Translations under genes and position numbers: made by a program
From: Meloidogyne chitwoodi
Lineage: Eukaryota > Nematoda > Chromadorea > Rhabditida > Meloidogynidae
NCBI GenBank assembly: GCA_015183035.1
Contig: JACZZP010000012.1
Span: 496,001-560,000, forward strand
Direction of reading: 5' to 3'
DNA: 64,000 bases
Notes under the pieces: model-generated
Databases searched by the model: none
Told to the model about the DNA's origin: nothing
The model's input: the letters and a program-made list of their open reading frames with translations, nothing else
Shown: piece by piece, positions 1-12,783 of the stretch
How the letters are laid out: each line of letters starts with the position of its first letter
Numbering within the stretch: the stretch's first letter is position 1

Positions 1-1847
1 TCACAGTGTTGCAAAACAAAATCCTTTTCTTCATTTAATGTTCTATTACATATATTACAATAATAGTTAGCTTCTTTATCAACAATTATATCATCAAAAT
101 CGTGATTTTCTTTTTTCCATTCTTTCAACAATTTATTCTTCTTTTGAATCTCTAAACATAGGCAAACTTATTTTTAATTTTTAATGAAAAAACAATCACC
201 TTTTTTAAGTTTGTGCGTATCACCTTTACAGTGTTTTAAAACATGACTTTTTTTCTTTGAATTTAAAATTTCTCCACATATTTCACAAATATATTCAGCT
301 GTCTCTTTTTTAACAATTATACCATCAAAATCTTGATTTCCAACTTTCCATTTATCCAACAAATCATAATGCCATTTATACTCTAAAAACAAACAAATAA
401 ATAACTTGTTTTTAATTAAAAAATCTCAGAAATTAAAAGCCAATTTAAATATTTTCAATTTGCCTATTACTCAAAAATTGTTAAAGGACATAATGGTCAA
501 ACAGTTATTAATAAAGATTAAATTAAATTGGTTTATAAATTAAATAATCATCATTTCTTTTTAATTTAATTTTTCAAATTTTAATCTTCACTAATGACTG
601 TTTGACCATTATGTCCTTTGACAATTTGTAGGCGAAGAAGATATGAGAGAAATGAAGCAGTTAATTAGGAAAGTAGTAAAAAAATTTATTCATTTGTCTA
701 TCAAATTAATAAAATAAATCTTAATCACTTTATATTTAAGTAAATAAATTAATTATTAAAATAAATACTTGGATGTAAGGGTATTTCATCTGTTGCTTCA
801 TTTCCTTGACCAACATGAGCAGATGAAGCAGGTTGTTGATTATTCTCTTTATTTTAGATTAAAAAAATTTATTTTAATTTTATAAATAAACTTTTTTTAG
901 TATATTCAGATAAAATCTAGATCTATATAAAAATTTAAAAAATTATCTTTGCTGAGGTATTAATGCCTCTGAAATTTTTTAAACATTTCCCCGGCGTATT
1001 TTCCTATACAAACATCAACAATTTTTGTTCAATGTTTAACCAACTTATCCTTTATATTAATTTTTTATTATCAAAGTGTCTCTAAGTAGGGATAAATTTC
1101 AAGTTGTTTTTTTATATTTTTATAAATACCTTGTTGCGAAAAACGTAAAAAAGGATGAGCGTAGTGTACATTTTGTCCATAAAATTGTTCTGGTGGATAC
1201 GGACTTGACACTGGATTATTCACAAAAGCTAAGTTTCCTTGAATATTTCCAAAAGTATTTTCAGGATTACTTCCAGTTGTCGCTTCTGTTCGTGCAGGCG
1301 GATACATTGACTGAAAAGACTGTTGCGATGGCCATTGTTTATTTCCAAATATCCCCTGTTGTAATGGATAATTTAAACTTAGTATTTGATGCGGAAAAGA
1401 TGCAAAAGGAGGTTGATAGTAGTGTATATGTCCATAAGGTTGTTGTGGTTGATGTTGTGGATATAACCCTGGATTATTCGGAAAAGTTGCTTCTTGAATA
1501 GTTCCAAAAACATTCCCAGAATGACTTTCTGTTGCCTCTACTGTTGAATTAATATTTTGTGTATTTTCAATTGAATATAGTTGTTCAGAAGACTGTTGAG
1601 TTGGCCCTTGGTTAAATATTTCTTCAAGTCCTTGACCTTGAAATTCAGTATTAAATCCAGTAGTTTCTCCATGAGAAATTGGAATAATAGGATTTGGTTC
1701 TATTCCAGTTTCGCTTTCTCTTGAAGTTCTTTTTGGAGGAGGATTATCCAGTATATTCTCTCTTGGATGTTTTCTTCTTGGAGGAGTACCAGTACCAAAA
1801 ATTGAAGGAATAAATAAAATAATAAATAAAATTGTAGAACTGTTCAT
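1..1847 (-). CDS. Secreted zinc-finger family protein, copy D (3' end off the window)
   Basis: I do not recognise this as a named gene; it is one of several paralogs in the window. Exons by splice sites and phase: 1130..1847, 769..846, 200..382 and 1..151, all junctions phase 1. The start MNSSTILFIILFIPSIFG is a clear signal peptide. A basic stretch (RRKHPRE, PPPKRTSRE) follows, then a P/Q/N-rich body with GFNTEF and repeated YPPARTEAT-like blocks. The short second exon carries the motif AHVGQGNEA shared with the paralogs. The last two exons each hold a module DFD-x-IIV-x-KE followed by C-x2-C-x13/14-H, the first ending H-x5-H, as in U1/matrin-type zinc fingers; the second is cut by the window edge. 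A secreted nucleic-acid-binding protein is inferred. Exons 200..382 and 1..151 could instead belong to a separate neighbour on the same strand. Confidence 0.6.
477..625. repeat. Hairpin element
   Basis: Two arms of about 29 bp, both containing GGACATAATGGTCAAACAGT or its complement, flank an A/T-rich loop. The element lies in an intron of the copy D gene. It looks like a miniature inverted-repeat element; no target duplication was identified. Confidence 0.6.
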
Positions 1848-1987
1848 TCTTTTTTAATCAAATATAATTGCACTCTATCAGTTTATTAATTTTGTCTAAA
1901 ATAAAAAAATATTATATTTAAAAAAAATTAAAATTTATGCATATAGGAAAAGTTGAATTTTAAAAATAATTATTAGTAAAAACAAAC

Positions 1988-2200
1988 ACTCCTGTTGTAT
2001 AAAAGTGGTGGTCTTTTATAGCATCTTTAACGGTCTAATAGAAACACTATATAAGCACCAAGAATAAACTAGTCGTTGAGCCTCCGCTCAAACAATTTAA
2101 ATTTCAACCTCTTTTATACCTTCAACTCTAATTATATATTCTCTTTGGATAAACCTTTTGCTTTGTGGCTCGTCTACGCAAATTTTAGAAAAATCGAAAA
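1988..2200 (+). mobile_element. LTR-like fragment, family 2
   Basis: Begins TGTTGTATAAAAGTGGTGG, contains the TATA-like ACTATATAAGCACC about 65 bp in, and continues to a CTCGTCTACG block. The same order of motifs recurs at 2549, at 14829 (opposite strand) and loosely at 42933. This fits a solo or degraded LTR upstream of the copy D gene. No convincing target duplication was found. Confidence 0.45.
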
Positions 2201-2548
2201 TTAGAAATCTAAACCCTTTAATATTAAATTTTAAAGTTATTTTAAATTAAATAAATAAATTTAATTTAGAAGATTAAAGAAGCTAAAAATAAATTTAAAG
2301 AGTCTTTAAAATAAACTAAATTAAATAAATTTAAAGTAATTTGTTGACATGTAGTGATATAAGAGAATTTTAAATCGTGGCATATTGACTATTTAATCTT
2401 TTTTCTCAAGATGGGTTCACTTAACTACTACTAAATATAGCAAATAAAACAACCAAATAAATAAATAAACAGGCTTTCTCCTAAATGAAAATTTTTAAAA
2501 AGAAAATATTCCAAGTACATTAGACAATATATAATATTTACAAGTTTA

Positions 2549-2757
2549 CATTGTGTTGTATATGAGTGGTGGTCTTTTATAGACACCTTTAACGGTCTAG
2601 TCAACAGACTATATAAGCACCAGTAAATAACCAGTCTTGGAGTTAGTTCTCGTCTACCGCTACACCTCAACCCATTCTCTACACTTCTATTGTATTTGCT
2701 CTTTAATAAACTGTTTGCTTGTTGCTCGTCTACATTATCTCGGACACACCCCTGTTG
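2549..2757 (+). mobile_element. LTR-like element, family 2
   Basis: Starts TGTTGTATATGAGTGG, has TATAAGCACC downstream of GACTATA, a polyadenylation-like TAATAAACTG, the block GCTTGTTGCTCGTCTAC and ends near CGGACACA. This order matches a promoter-plus-polyA LTR. It is the most complete plus-strand copy in the 2-2.9 kb cluster. Confidence 0.5.
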
Positions 2758-2765
2758 TACTTAAG

Positions 2766-2880
2766 TAGGAAACTTAAGACACAACACATTGCTTCAACTT
2801 ATTTCTTACTTCACTCTCTATTGTATTTCTCTTATTTTATAAACTCTAACTTTTGGGCTACGTAAATCTAGGACAATTGT
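2766..2880 (+). mobile_element. LTR-like fragment, family 2, truncated
   Basis: Begins TGTTGTACTTAAGTAGG directly after the 2549-2757 copy but lacks its TATA segment. It ends in a stretch resembling the LTR tail (ATAAACTCTAAC, GGGCTACGTAAATC). It is probably a deleted copy. Confidence 0.3.
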
Positions 2881-3080
2881 AAAATTAGTAGTGGTGTTTT
2901 ATAGAAATTTTACATTTTTTGTAAAATCAAAATTTAAAATAAATTCGAATTTTGCGCAATTTAACATTTATAAAAACTTGTCGAAAATACTTTGTTTCGT
3001 AAATTAGTTTTGTTTATAATTTTTAAAATAAAATTTCATCATTTCTTGTTTCATCATTCATAATAAAAGGATTAATCATT

Positions 3081-6000
3081 TCATTCAGCTGGTCCCTTAT
3101 CTTTTTGGTTGCTTGGGTTAGAACCTCGTCGACTACGAGAACCTGATCCTCGACTACGTGAACCTGTTCCCCGACCATGAGAAGCTGATTTATATATTTT
3201 ATTTAGAGAAGAATAGAAAATAAATAAATTACCATGAGAACCAAGATCAATGTATTGTGTAGCATTTTGTCGACCTTTTAAAAAATTAAAAAAAAATGGT
3301 TTGTCCCGAGAAGTTTAAAATCACAGTTTTAACTGATTTTTGGTTCTTATATTCAATATAAATTCGTATAACTTAAGAAGTGATTGACATAAATAATTGA
3401 AATTTAGAGAGAATATAAGAGAATGTAAATTTAATTAAATGAAAAATATTCCATTTAATTTGAATTAATTTCAGGCATCCCTCGAAATTAAGGTTTTCGG
3501 TTTCCTTGAGAAAACACAAATTTCCTTAACCGAATTACCCATTAATCCTTCATTTAAAATTTTTTAAATTAATTAATAAATACCTGAAATATTTAAATTT
3601 CGCTGTGGAACTCCTCCCCTTGACGCAACAATTGCCATTTGAATTGCTTCATCTAAATTTTAATTTTTAATATTATAGCAATTAGCGGAACTTTATAAGC
3701 CAAATATCACATCCAAGATAACATTCGCTAATTTTTTGAATGCTTATAGTAATTAACATTTAAGGAAAAACTGTTTTTGTGCTTCTCTAGAGGGAAATTC
3801 GGGTTCATTAAATGGCAGTGATTCGCCGCGTTCGTAACAAATCACCAAAAAAAGAAGTTAATTCGAGATATTTAACACTTTGCAAAGAATATTTTTATTA
3901 AAAATTATATAACGTACCATTAGACAATTCTGGTGGCTGAAAGTTTGTCATTCCCTGTAGATTTCCTAAAAAACTTATTTTGGAAAAAATTAAACTTTTT
4001 TTAATTAAAGTTTATATACCAATATTTTAGGTTTACTGGAGATAAAATTAGTTACTAAATTACCAGCAAAAGGTTGAGGGTCAAAATTGTGTTCTAAATG
4101 ACCGCCATATTCTTGTGTACCAGCTCCAAAATCTTTATAAAAAATAGAAAGAATTTATAGTCAAATTATAATTTAATTTTTTGCTTTTGAAATAGAATTA
4201 AAAGTCTCACATTTTCATATACTAAAATTTATATTTCACTCCTTCAAACTCCCAAGTGTTTATTTTTACTAAAGATGCTAATCCTTTTTTGATTCATTCA
4301 TTTTTGTTCATTTAATTAAATAGGTGGGAATTTGATGAAAGATTGAAACGTAAATTTGAGTATATGAAAAAGGTGGAAGATACGATAAATAAGTACATTT
4401 TTTAATATTTAATTTAAACAAATTAGAGATATCAAAAGTATATAAGTCCCAAAATTAATATTTGAGTCTGTATAATAGAGAGGGGGTTCTAATAGAGAGA
4501 AAGGGTTCTAATAAGAAGAGGAGCTTGAGAAGGTTCTGATAGAGTAGTGTGTGCTTTATAGAAATAGAAAGGCCTCAATACAAATCTGTCAAATAAAATT
4601 AATATAAGGTTCGCCTTATGAAAGCCCTATACTCAATTGAAAGGTGTGTATTTGCCTAATTTTTATTTTTGGGACGCATGTCCTAAGGTAGAGCTCTAAA
4701 TTAATTATAACTCGCTTAATAAAATAATAGTATTATTAAATACCTAAAAATTCTGTTGCTTGACCAACATGGGGATCATGTTGATCTTTTTGTTTTTCTT
4801 TATCTTAAAAATATTTATTTTATTTTTTAATTCAAATTAATGCCTATTGATAAAATTTAATAAAAATTATCTTTAGAGCAGCTTGATGGTTATCTGAGTT
4901 TATATGTTCGTCAATACCATTGGCGTCGCTTATTTGAAACTAAAAAATTCGATTTTTATCAAATTTGAGTTATATTTACTTTTCTCCCCAAAAAATATTA
5001 CTCTAAATTCAAAAAGTAGTCCAACTGACTATTTTCAATAGAGAGGGGAACTATTTTTTAAATACCTTACAAAAGGGACAAAAGTGATGTCAAACGTTTT
5101 ACGATTACCGTATTTATTCGATTAGAAAGACAGTCCAAAAGAAGGTTGAAAAATGGAACACTGTCGTTCTATTCGAATAAATACGGTATCCGACAATTTC
5201 GGCTGAGACTTTTGCGGCTAACACCCCAATTTAGAAAATTTCGGCCTACAAATATCGTAACCGCAAATGTCTCAATGGGTGACTAAACTACCTAATCTAT
5301 AAAAGACTTGTAAAATGTGTTAAATTTATGTATATTTTTTTAGATAATCATTCCCCTATTTTATAAAATAAATTATTGTAATAAAATTAAATTTTAAAAA
5401 TACATCAAATCCTCGTCTGTAATTTTTACACAACGTACATTGACATAAAATGATGGACGCATCACGTGTCGTGTTTAAAACATTAATTAAATTTAAATAA
5501 CCATTTTGTTTAATTCTTTCATTAATTTGTTTTAATTTTTTAATTTTGGCTTAAATTTTTTTTTATTTAAAATAAATTTATTATTAATATATTTACCTAT
5601 TTTATTAGAAGTTTTAGTTGGTTTAGCTTAAAAATATTTAAATTTTAATTTAAATTTAATTTAAATAAATTTTTACATTTGATAGTTTTCAATGCATCAA
5701 TATGTGATTGTGAATTCACATGATTTTCAATATCTTTTTCATTTTGTGGAAAAAACTAAAAAATAAAGTGTACCCATAGAATCTAGTATGTGCCAAAACA
5801 AACTAAATAGCTTGAGATTTGACCGAATTGGCAATTGGACCAATTGGTAAATCGATGGGGATTCGATGTGTAGGGATGAAGCCGATGGAGTCATTCCAAA
5901 GAAAAGTGTATTTTCCTCAGAATGTTAAATAAATAAGAAAGAAATGCTCAGAATCTGTGGATATTTTTCTGTGGATGGGAATTGAGAAAGAACTCTGCGG

Positions 6001-8979
6001 TTTTTGCATGTTTTTTATGTTTCCGTAGAATCGGCGATGTTTTGGCAGATTCTGTGACACAGAATCTGTGGATTATTGAGAAAGAAATTCTGTGTTCTGT
6101 GCAGAGAACCACTTCCCAAAATCTGTGGGTAATTGAGAAAGGCCCCAGGAGAGGCAGGCCGAATCTTGCGGACCAAAGCTTTGGACTCAAACTTCTGGTC
6201 CAAACTTGGATATAGATTTAATACCATGCTACAAAGTTGTTAAATAAATTATTTTACCAATTGGTCCTTTAAAAATGGAGATAAACTAATTTCTTTGTAA
6301 GCTTTTGTGGGCGTCCGCAAAGTTCGGTCCGCAAGTTTCTCACCACCCCAGGAGAACACTGCTATAGATAAAAAATATTGCTTAATTTAATATAACATAA
6401 TATTTTAAAAAATAAGGCTTAACCTAAGAATTTAAATCTTTTTATTTTAATATAAATTAAATTAACTTACTTTTAAATTTTTACATTGATGACAAGTACA
6501 TATTAGATTATCTTGTAAATCTATATTAATACTCATTTGATCACTGGTATAGTCCAACATTTCTATCATATTTTTACATTTTTCTTCTAGAGTTAATTCT
6601 GTTTGTTGAACTTAAAGTATAAAATGAATAAATTATAATTTTTAAGTTTTTTTGTTAAATTTATTATAAGAGGCTATTTCTTAAAAATAGAGATTTATTG
6701 GATTTGTAGCTAAGATATCTCTGAATTTAATTAAACTGTTTTCAGTGTAAATAACCCTTTTTAAGCACTCATTCCCGTCGTAGCGTTTTTAGTCGAAGGA
6801 GAGGATGTAACGGTTAATAGGAAAATATTTTAAAAAAAATATTTTCCCAGTCAGTTTTAATAAACTTCAAGTTAATAATTTTATATAAATTAATATTAAA
6901 AATAGGTACTTCTTTCACTTGTTGATTCGATTCTTTGACCAACATGAGCAAATTGAACAGATTGCATTTGGTTCTTTTTCTCTTTATTTTCTTTAGCTTA
7001 AAAAAATTTTTTATTTTATTTTAAATAACCTTTTTAGCATTTATTCAAATAAAATCGAAGTTTAAATGAAAAATTTAAAAAAATTATCTGTAAGGCATCT
7101 TTATGATCTTTTGACTCTAAATGTTCAGCTATTTCATTTAAATCGTCTTCTGAATATATCAGAATCTAAAAATAGATTTTATTAGTTGATTTATCTATTT
7201 CTTAGAATAGTATATACCGTAAATATTCTAATATATAGTCCCACCTCGCCTTTTAGTTTTCCGAGAATACATCAGTCTCTTCAGAGCGCTTGTGATAAAG
7301 ACTACTCTCTCGTTGCGTGATAAAGACGCAGAAACTGCGCACAGTTCTGGAAAAGAGCAAGTCGTGTGTTTTTCCCTGACCTCAACTATCTCTTGGTCAG
7401 TTTTTCTGCGTCTTTATCACTCAACAGAGAGTAGCCTTTACAACAGGCTATCTAAAGAGAATGATGTAGTCTCGGAAAACTAAAAGGCGAGGTGTGACTA
7501 TATTTAAAATATTTACGGTATTTGTAATTTAGGCAAATTATACTCTGAAACGTTCCTAATTAATTATTTTTAATTTAAAAATAATTAATCTAAATATATT
7601 TTAAAAAATACCTGAATGTTTTTTCCACCATATTTATAGCATATATTACAAGTACATATTTTTATTTTTGCATTGTCTTGATCTCGTCTAATTTGAAAAA
7701 CGTTTAACGCTATACGTTTATTCTTAAGCCATTCATTAATTTTGTCCATGGGGACTTTTTTTGCAGCTGCCAATTTTTTACCTGATTAAAGTTTTTTAAA
7801 TTTAAATTATTAAATTAGGTATAAAATGTCTTAACCAAAAAAGAAATTTATTATTCATATTACCTAAATCCTTATGCAATAAATAAAAAATTTAATTTTT
7901 GGCATACTCTTAATTGTCAGTTTTTAAGATTATTTTAAACAAACTTGGTCCAGATTTTTGTCTTTCCTCTGCAGTCTCTACTTAGATATTTTTTGAAAAT
8001 TTTTGATAATAATAAAAATAAAAAATACCTTCAGTTGGATTTATTTGAGGAATTGCTTGTTGTCTAGGAATATCATAAAATGCTTGAACCGTTGTTGATG
8101 GTGGAATATTTGAATCTAGAGTTTTTAATTAATTTAAATAAATCTGTTTGTTATTTTTTAGTATTCCAATACCTGGTTGAAAAGGTGTAGAAGGTTGTGA
8201 AAATATTGGCATAGAAGTGTAGTCTACATTATGTCCTAAACCGTGTTGTTCTGTGTGGTATGGATCTAACCATGGATTATTCACAAAAATTGCTTCATTT
8301 CCTTGACCAACATGAGTAGATTGAGTAAATTCTGGTAGTTGATAATTTTGTCCATAGCGATGAAGGAATTGGTTCGGATCTGGCACTGGTGGTTGAGGGA
8401 GCAACGGTAAAGTTGAAAAAGGACGTACATCTTCTCCATAAGCTTGTTGTGAATGATACGGAGGCACTGGATTACTCACAAAAGTTGAATTTCCTTAGAT
8501 TTTTTATTAAAAAGTGGAAAATAATAAGAGGGCAATTCTAAATTTTTACCCGTTTGCGGGAGAAATGGTTCTGGATGCGAAAAAGGTGTAAAAGGTGGGT
8601 AGTGTACATATTGTCCAGGAAATTGTTCTGAAGGATACGGAACAGTTGCCCCACTTCCTTGAATATTTCCAGAAACATGTTCAAGATTACTTCCTGATGC
8701 CTCTCCCCGTGCAGGCGGATACATTGACTGAGAAGGCCGTTGCGATAGATGTTGGTTAACTACTGCTGCAAGTCCTTCTTGATAGTCATGAAATTCATTA
8801 TTAAATCCAGTCAATTCTTCTTGTGAAGTTGGAATATTAGGAACATGTTCTGCCGCAGTATCGTCTTCTCTTGAACTTCTTTTTGAAGAAGGATTATCCT
8901 GCTCATCTCCTTGACGTTTGTGAGCAAAAATTGAAGGAATAAATAAAAAAATAAATAAAATTGTAGTTGAAATTTTCAT
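3081..8979 (-). CDS. Secreted multi-zinc-finger family protein, copy B (three finger modules)
   Basis: Largest family member in the window. Exons seen: 8550..8979 (signal peptide MKISTTILFIFLFIPSIFA, basic SSKRSSRE, GFNNEF), 8173..8493 (second P/Q-rich block with HVGQGNEA), 8029..8115, 7612..7781 (CTCNIC), about 7088..7165 (HLESKDH), 6905..7000 (AHVGQ), about 6475..6612 (CTCHQC), about 5685..5756 (HVNSQSH), about 5402..5530 (CQCTLC), about 4874..4945 (HINSDNH), then short exons near 4750-4806, 4040-4130, 3920-3965, 3583-3655 and 3232-3275, and a terminal Gly/Ser/Arg exon ending at 3081. Each finger is C-x-C-x2-C in one exon and H-x5-H in the next, like U1/matrin fingers. The donors after the H-x5-H exons are not GT (see findings), so the full model is uncertain; it may be two transcripts. 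Introns carry palindromic insertions. Confidence 0.55.
5104..5193. repeat. Short palindromic element with TACGGTATTT ends
   Basis: Arms ACCGTATTTATTCGATTAG and CTATTCGAATAAATACGGT face each other around a loop of about 45 bp. It lies in an intron of copy B. The same ACCGTATTT terminus occurs at 27.07-27.17 kb and near 40.42 kb. Confidence 0.6.
5800..6360. repeat. Intronic insertion with reiterated GAATCTGTGGAT units
   Basis: This interval separates two zinc-finger half-exons of copy B and is much richer in G+C than its flanks. It contains several near-repeats of GAATCTGTGGAT..ATTGAGAAAG and, near 6310-6345, two TCCGCAA motifs. The open frames crossing it are repeat artefacts. It is probably a transposon insertion; its ends were not resolved. 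Confidence 0.4.
7215..7520. mobile_element. Palindromic DNA element (about 306 bp)
   Basis: Long terminal inverted repeats: TACCGTAAATATT at the left and AATATTTACGGTA at the right, followed inward by CCTCGCCTTTTAGTTTTCCGAGA and its complement. The centre has partly inverted copies of GTGATAAAGACGCAGAAA. It sits in the intron after a finger half-exon of copy B. The short open frame inside is not a gene. Confidence 0.7.
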
Positions 8980-10229
8980 TCTTTTTAAGCAAAAAATTCA
9001 AGTTTTGTTGTACTATAAAGTTAATTTTTTAATTTAAACAAAATTAAATTTATTCAATTGTTTAATTTTATTTAGAAAGATAAGAGAAGCTAAGGGAATA
9101 AATTTAAAGAGTCTTTAAAATAAATTTTAATTTAAAAATTTTAAAATATTGGATAAGAGAATTTTAAATTGTGGCATATTGACTATTTAAGGAAATGATT
9201 GAATGAAAATTACTTATTAATGCTGTCAATTTAATTCTATTCTTCTTTATTAAATTTCGCCTCCCTTCTCTTCCTTTGCTACTCTCCATCTCTTACCTCT
9301 ACCCTATTTCCGTCTTTAATTAATCTTGTTGGAATTTGTATTGAATTTTATTTAGAAATTGTTTTTAAAGTAACTTAACAAGTTTTATATTTATTTGGCT
9401 ATATTAAAGTTTATACGTCAAAAAGTTGACATGTCGAAATTTGAGGACCAACACTTCTGAAATTAAACTTAATGCCTAAAACTTGAATATATAATTAAAA
9501 TCACACTAAAATATTGTTATAAAGGTTATGGTCAAGTATAAGGGTTTATTAAGTGTTCAATTTCCACAAGGGAGATATTTAAAACAAAAAAGATTCTGTG
9601 CAATTTAACATTTATAGACTTGTCGAAAATAATTTTTTCATAAATTTGTTTTGTTTATAATTTTTAAAATAAAATTTTATCATTTCTTGTTTCATCATTT
9701 CTTCTTTCATCATTCATATCAAATGGTTAATCATTTCTTTTAGCTTGTCCTTTTCCCTTTGGGTCATTTGAGGGAGAACCTTTATGTCCACCAAGAGAAT
9801 CTAATTTCTCACCTAAAATAAAATTATAAATAAATTTAAAATAAATATTAGAAATTTAATTTAAAATAGAAAATTAACCCTTATAATTATTGTCTATATT
9901 ATCAATCACAGCTTTTAAATATAACTCTTGGAATTTCCTATTCTCATTAGCAAAATATTAAGTGTAACCGTCATGTTCTTCTGTACCAGCCCCAAAATCT
10001 TATTAAAAAAATAGAAAGAATTTTTAGTAAGATAAAATAATATTTTTTTTATAAAATAGCATTAAAAGTGTACTTGTCCATTTATCTACCATCGTCATAT
10101 ACTCAAATTTATACTTTACTCCTTAATACTCCCAAAAATTTATTTTTATCAAGGCATGCTAATTCTTTTTTAGTTTATTTTTCTTTATTTAATTAAATAG
10201 TTTGTGTGAGAGGATTGAAGTTAACCGTG

Positions 10230-10363
10230 CCTCGACATTTTGTTGAACGAAATTGCACGATAAGTCGCAACGGCAAAAAATCGTTGACTTGCTTTGACGA
10301 AATGTAGTTTTTCTGCCGTTGAGACGAAAGTTCGTGTAATTTCGTTGCGACGAAATGTCGAGG
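10230..10363. repeat. Hairpin element with CCTCGACATTTYGT ends
   Basis: Inverted arms begin CCTCGACATTTTGTTG and end CGACGAAATGTCGAGG, with further pairing through CGAAATTGCACGA and CGTGTAATTTCG. It lies in an intron remnant of copy A and is markedly richer in G+C than its surroundings. Likely a miniature inverted-repeat element. Confidence 0.65.
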
Positions 10364-11283
10364 ATTTAAATTAATATTGAGCATATGAAAAGGTTTAGAA
10401 ATAAGATAACACAAGTACTTTAATATTTTTTTACAAATTTGGAATATCAAAAAATAAATTTAAATTTTTTGGCGATGCATTAACTTTGAATGAATATTTA
10501 TTTAACCTAATTATATCAGCTAAATTAATTATAACTCACTTAATGTTAAATTAATTGTATTAAATATATATACCTGAAAATTCTGTTCCTTTACCAAAAT
10601 GGAGATTAGACTGAATTTGTTTTTCTTTATCTTAAAAATATTTATTTTATTTTTTAATTCAAATTAAGGCCTATTGATAAAATTTAATAAAAAGTATCTT
10701 TAGAGCAGCTTGATGGTTATCTGAGTTTATATGTTCGTCAATACCATTGGCGTCGTGAATATGAAACTAAAATTTTTGATTTTTTATTTGTCAGTCAAAT
10801 TTAATTTTTGATTTATTTGAAATTTAGTATACATTGACTTTTCTCCCCTGAAGTATTATTCTATAAATCATTCCCCCGTTCTTTTTCCGTGGGTCGACAT
10901 ATGCGAACCAGATATTTGCGGACTGGACCTTGATAACAACAATTACCAATACCTTATAAATTATGATTATATAGGCCTTCAAAAAGATCAAATTATTTCT
11001 ATCCAGAGATTAATAAAGATTTTTCAATATTTTTTTTGTTAATTTTTTTAATTTTTGTAGAATTTTCTCTACAGTCATTGGTCCGCAAAGTCGTCCGCAA
11101 ACGTCTGGTCCGCAGATGTTGAGTAGCCCTTTTTTCAATCCCTTCTGATATTAAAATTTTAATTTCATAAAATTTTAAAAAATACATAAAATCCTCGTCC
11201 GTAATTTTTACACAACGTACAATGACATTGATAGAAAGACGCTTTATCTCCAATGTTCATAACATTGATTGTATTATAATAAC

Positions 11284-12196
11284 CAGTGATTGGAAGGTCA
11301 TACCAAAATCATACTCATACCTCATACTCATACCTCGGTATGAAGTATGAGTATGAGTATGAAGGAAAAAAATGGCAGGTATGAAGTATGAGGTCTAAAA
11401 ATGGTCGGTATGATGTATGAGTATGAGTATGAGGCCTAAAAAAGTGCAAGTATGAGTATGAGTATGATAAAATTAGCCGGTATGAGGTATGAGTACGAGT
11501 ATGAAGTATGAGCAGTTTTTCCAAAAAAACGTGAATTTTTGGCAACTAGAAGGCAATAAATTATAAAAAATTTTGCCTGCGGCGCTAAAAAGGGTGAATT
11601 TATGGCAACAAGATTTCGATTAACTTCAAAAATTTTCGCCTGCGGCGCTGAAAATGACCTGAAAGTTTTAAAAATATCCTTCACGAAAATCCAACTATTT
11701 AACTGGATATACGGTTCTTGAAAATCATTTAACCCTTATCGGGGAAAAAATAGATTTGAACAGGGATAAAATTTTTTTAAATAAAGCGTACTTTAATTAA
11801 GAAAATGTTATACCTTATGATCTTTTAATAAGATTTTTTGTACCTTTATTTTGATTTTTGTTGATGCGAACTCTGCCATAAATAAATATCTCTTCCTAAT
11901 TTTGTTAAACACTTAAAATTAGTTCATCCAGAAGAAATAAAAAATGTCAATGAAAAATTGGCATAAAATAGTTCAATGTATGAAAAGTATGATGTATGAG
12001 TATGAGGTATGAGGCCAAAAAAAGAGCAGGTATGAGTATGAGTATGATGTATGAAGGAAAAAATTGGCAGGTATGATGTATGAGTATGAGTATGAGGGAA
12101 AAAATGAGTCGGTATGAAGTATGAGTATGAGGGAAAAAATGAGTCGGTATGAAGTATGAGTATGAGTATGAGCAAAATCGAAAATTCCAATCACTG
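11284..12196. mobile_element. Non-autonomous hAT-like element (913 bp) with TATGAG arrays
   Basis: Terminal inverted repeats CAGTGATTGGAA / TTCCAATCACTG are flanked on both sides by the identical 8-bp ATAATAAC, the target duplication size of hAT transposons. The interior contains arrays of the hexamer TATGAG and variants near both ends, separated by a unique middle with two copies of GCCTGCGGCGCT. No transposase frame is present. It interrupts a zinc-finger exon of copy A; removing it with one target copy would restore continuity with paralogs, so the insertion is recent. Confidence 0.85.
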
Positions 12197-12783
12197 ATAA
12201 TAACCGAGTTCTTTAATTTTTTCGTTAATTTGCTTTTTCATTCCAAGTTTCGGTTCTTCAATTTTTTTATTAAAAAATAAAATGTTTAATTAATAAATTA
12301 AGAATTATTAACTTTTTTTATTAGAAGTTTCAGCTTGAAGTTTAGCTTAAATTTAATTTAAAATTAATTGTTTACGATTGGTATTTTTCAATTAATTAAT
12401 TGTGAATTAACAGGATTTTTAATTATAAATACAAATAAATATTAAAAACATACTGTTATACGGATCAACATTAGTAAAATCAAATGGACTATGAGCAGGT
12501 AGTTGTCGACGATTATCAGTCATTTCTTGAAAAATATTTGAACAAATACGTTGTAAATTAATTTATTTTGCTATTATATGTATCTAGGTTTATGAATTTG
12601 AGAACTGAAAGACGACTAAACTCCAAGGGACCATTTTATTATTTAATAACCAAGAAAAAACTGATACTTAAGTTAACCATTCCACCTTATGTATTACTGC
12701 TTAACATATCCACTGGTTTATTTAGATTTTTTATTATCAAAGTGTCTCTAATAATGGATAAATAAAAAGGAAAAACTTTAAAT

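Noticed and set aside
5948..6227. Frames of 70-80 residues on both strands
   Set aside because: They cover the GAATCTGTGGAT repeat insertion in an intron of copy B and have no conserved counterpart.
7292..7483. 63-residue plus-strand frame
   Set aside because: Lies wholly inside the 7215..7520 palindromic element.
11315..12194. Several His/Thr/Tyr-rich frames (HTHTHTSY type)
   Set aside because: Products of the TATGAG hexamer array in the 11284..12196 element, present in several frames.
12568..12765. 65-residue plus-strand frame
   Set aside because: Lies in intronic sequence of broken copy A that is shared with introns of other copies; no domain.
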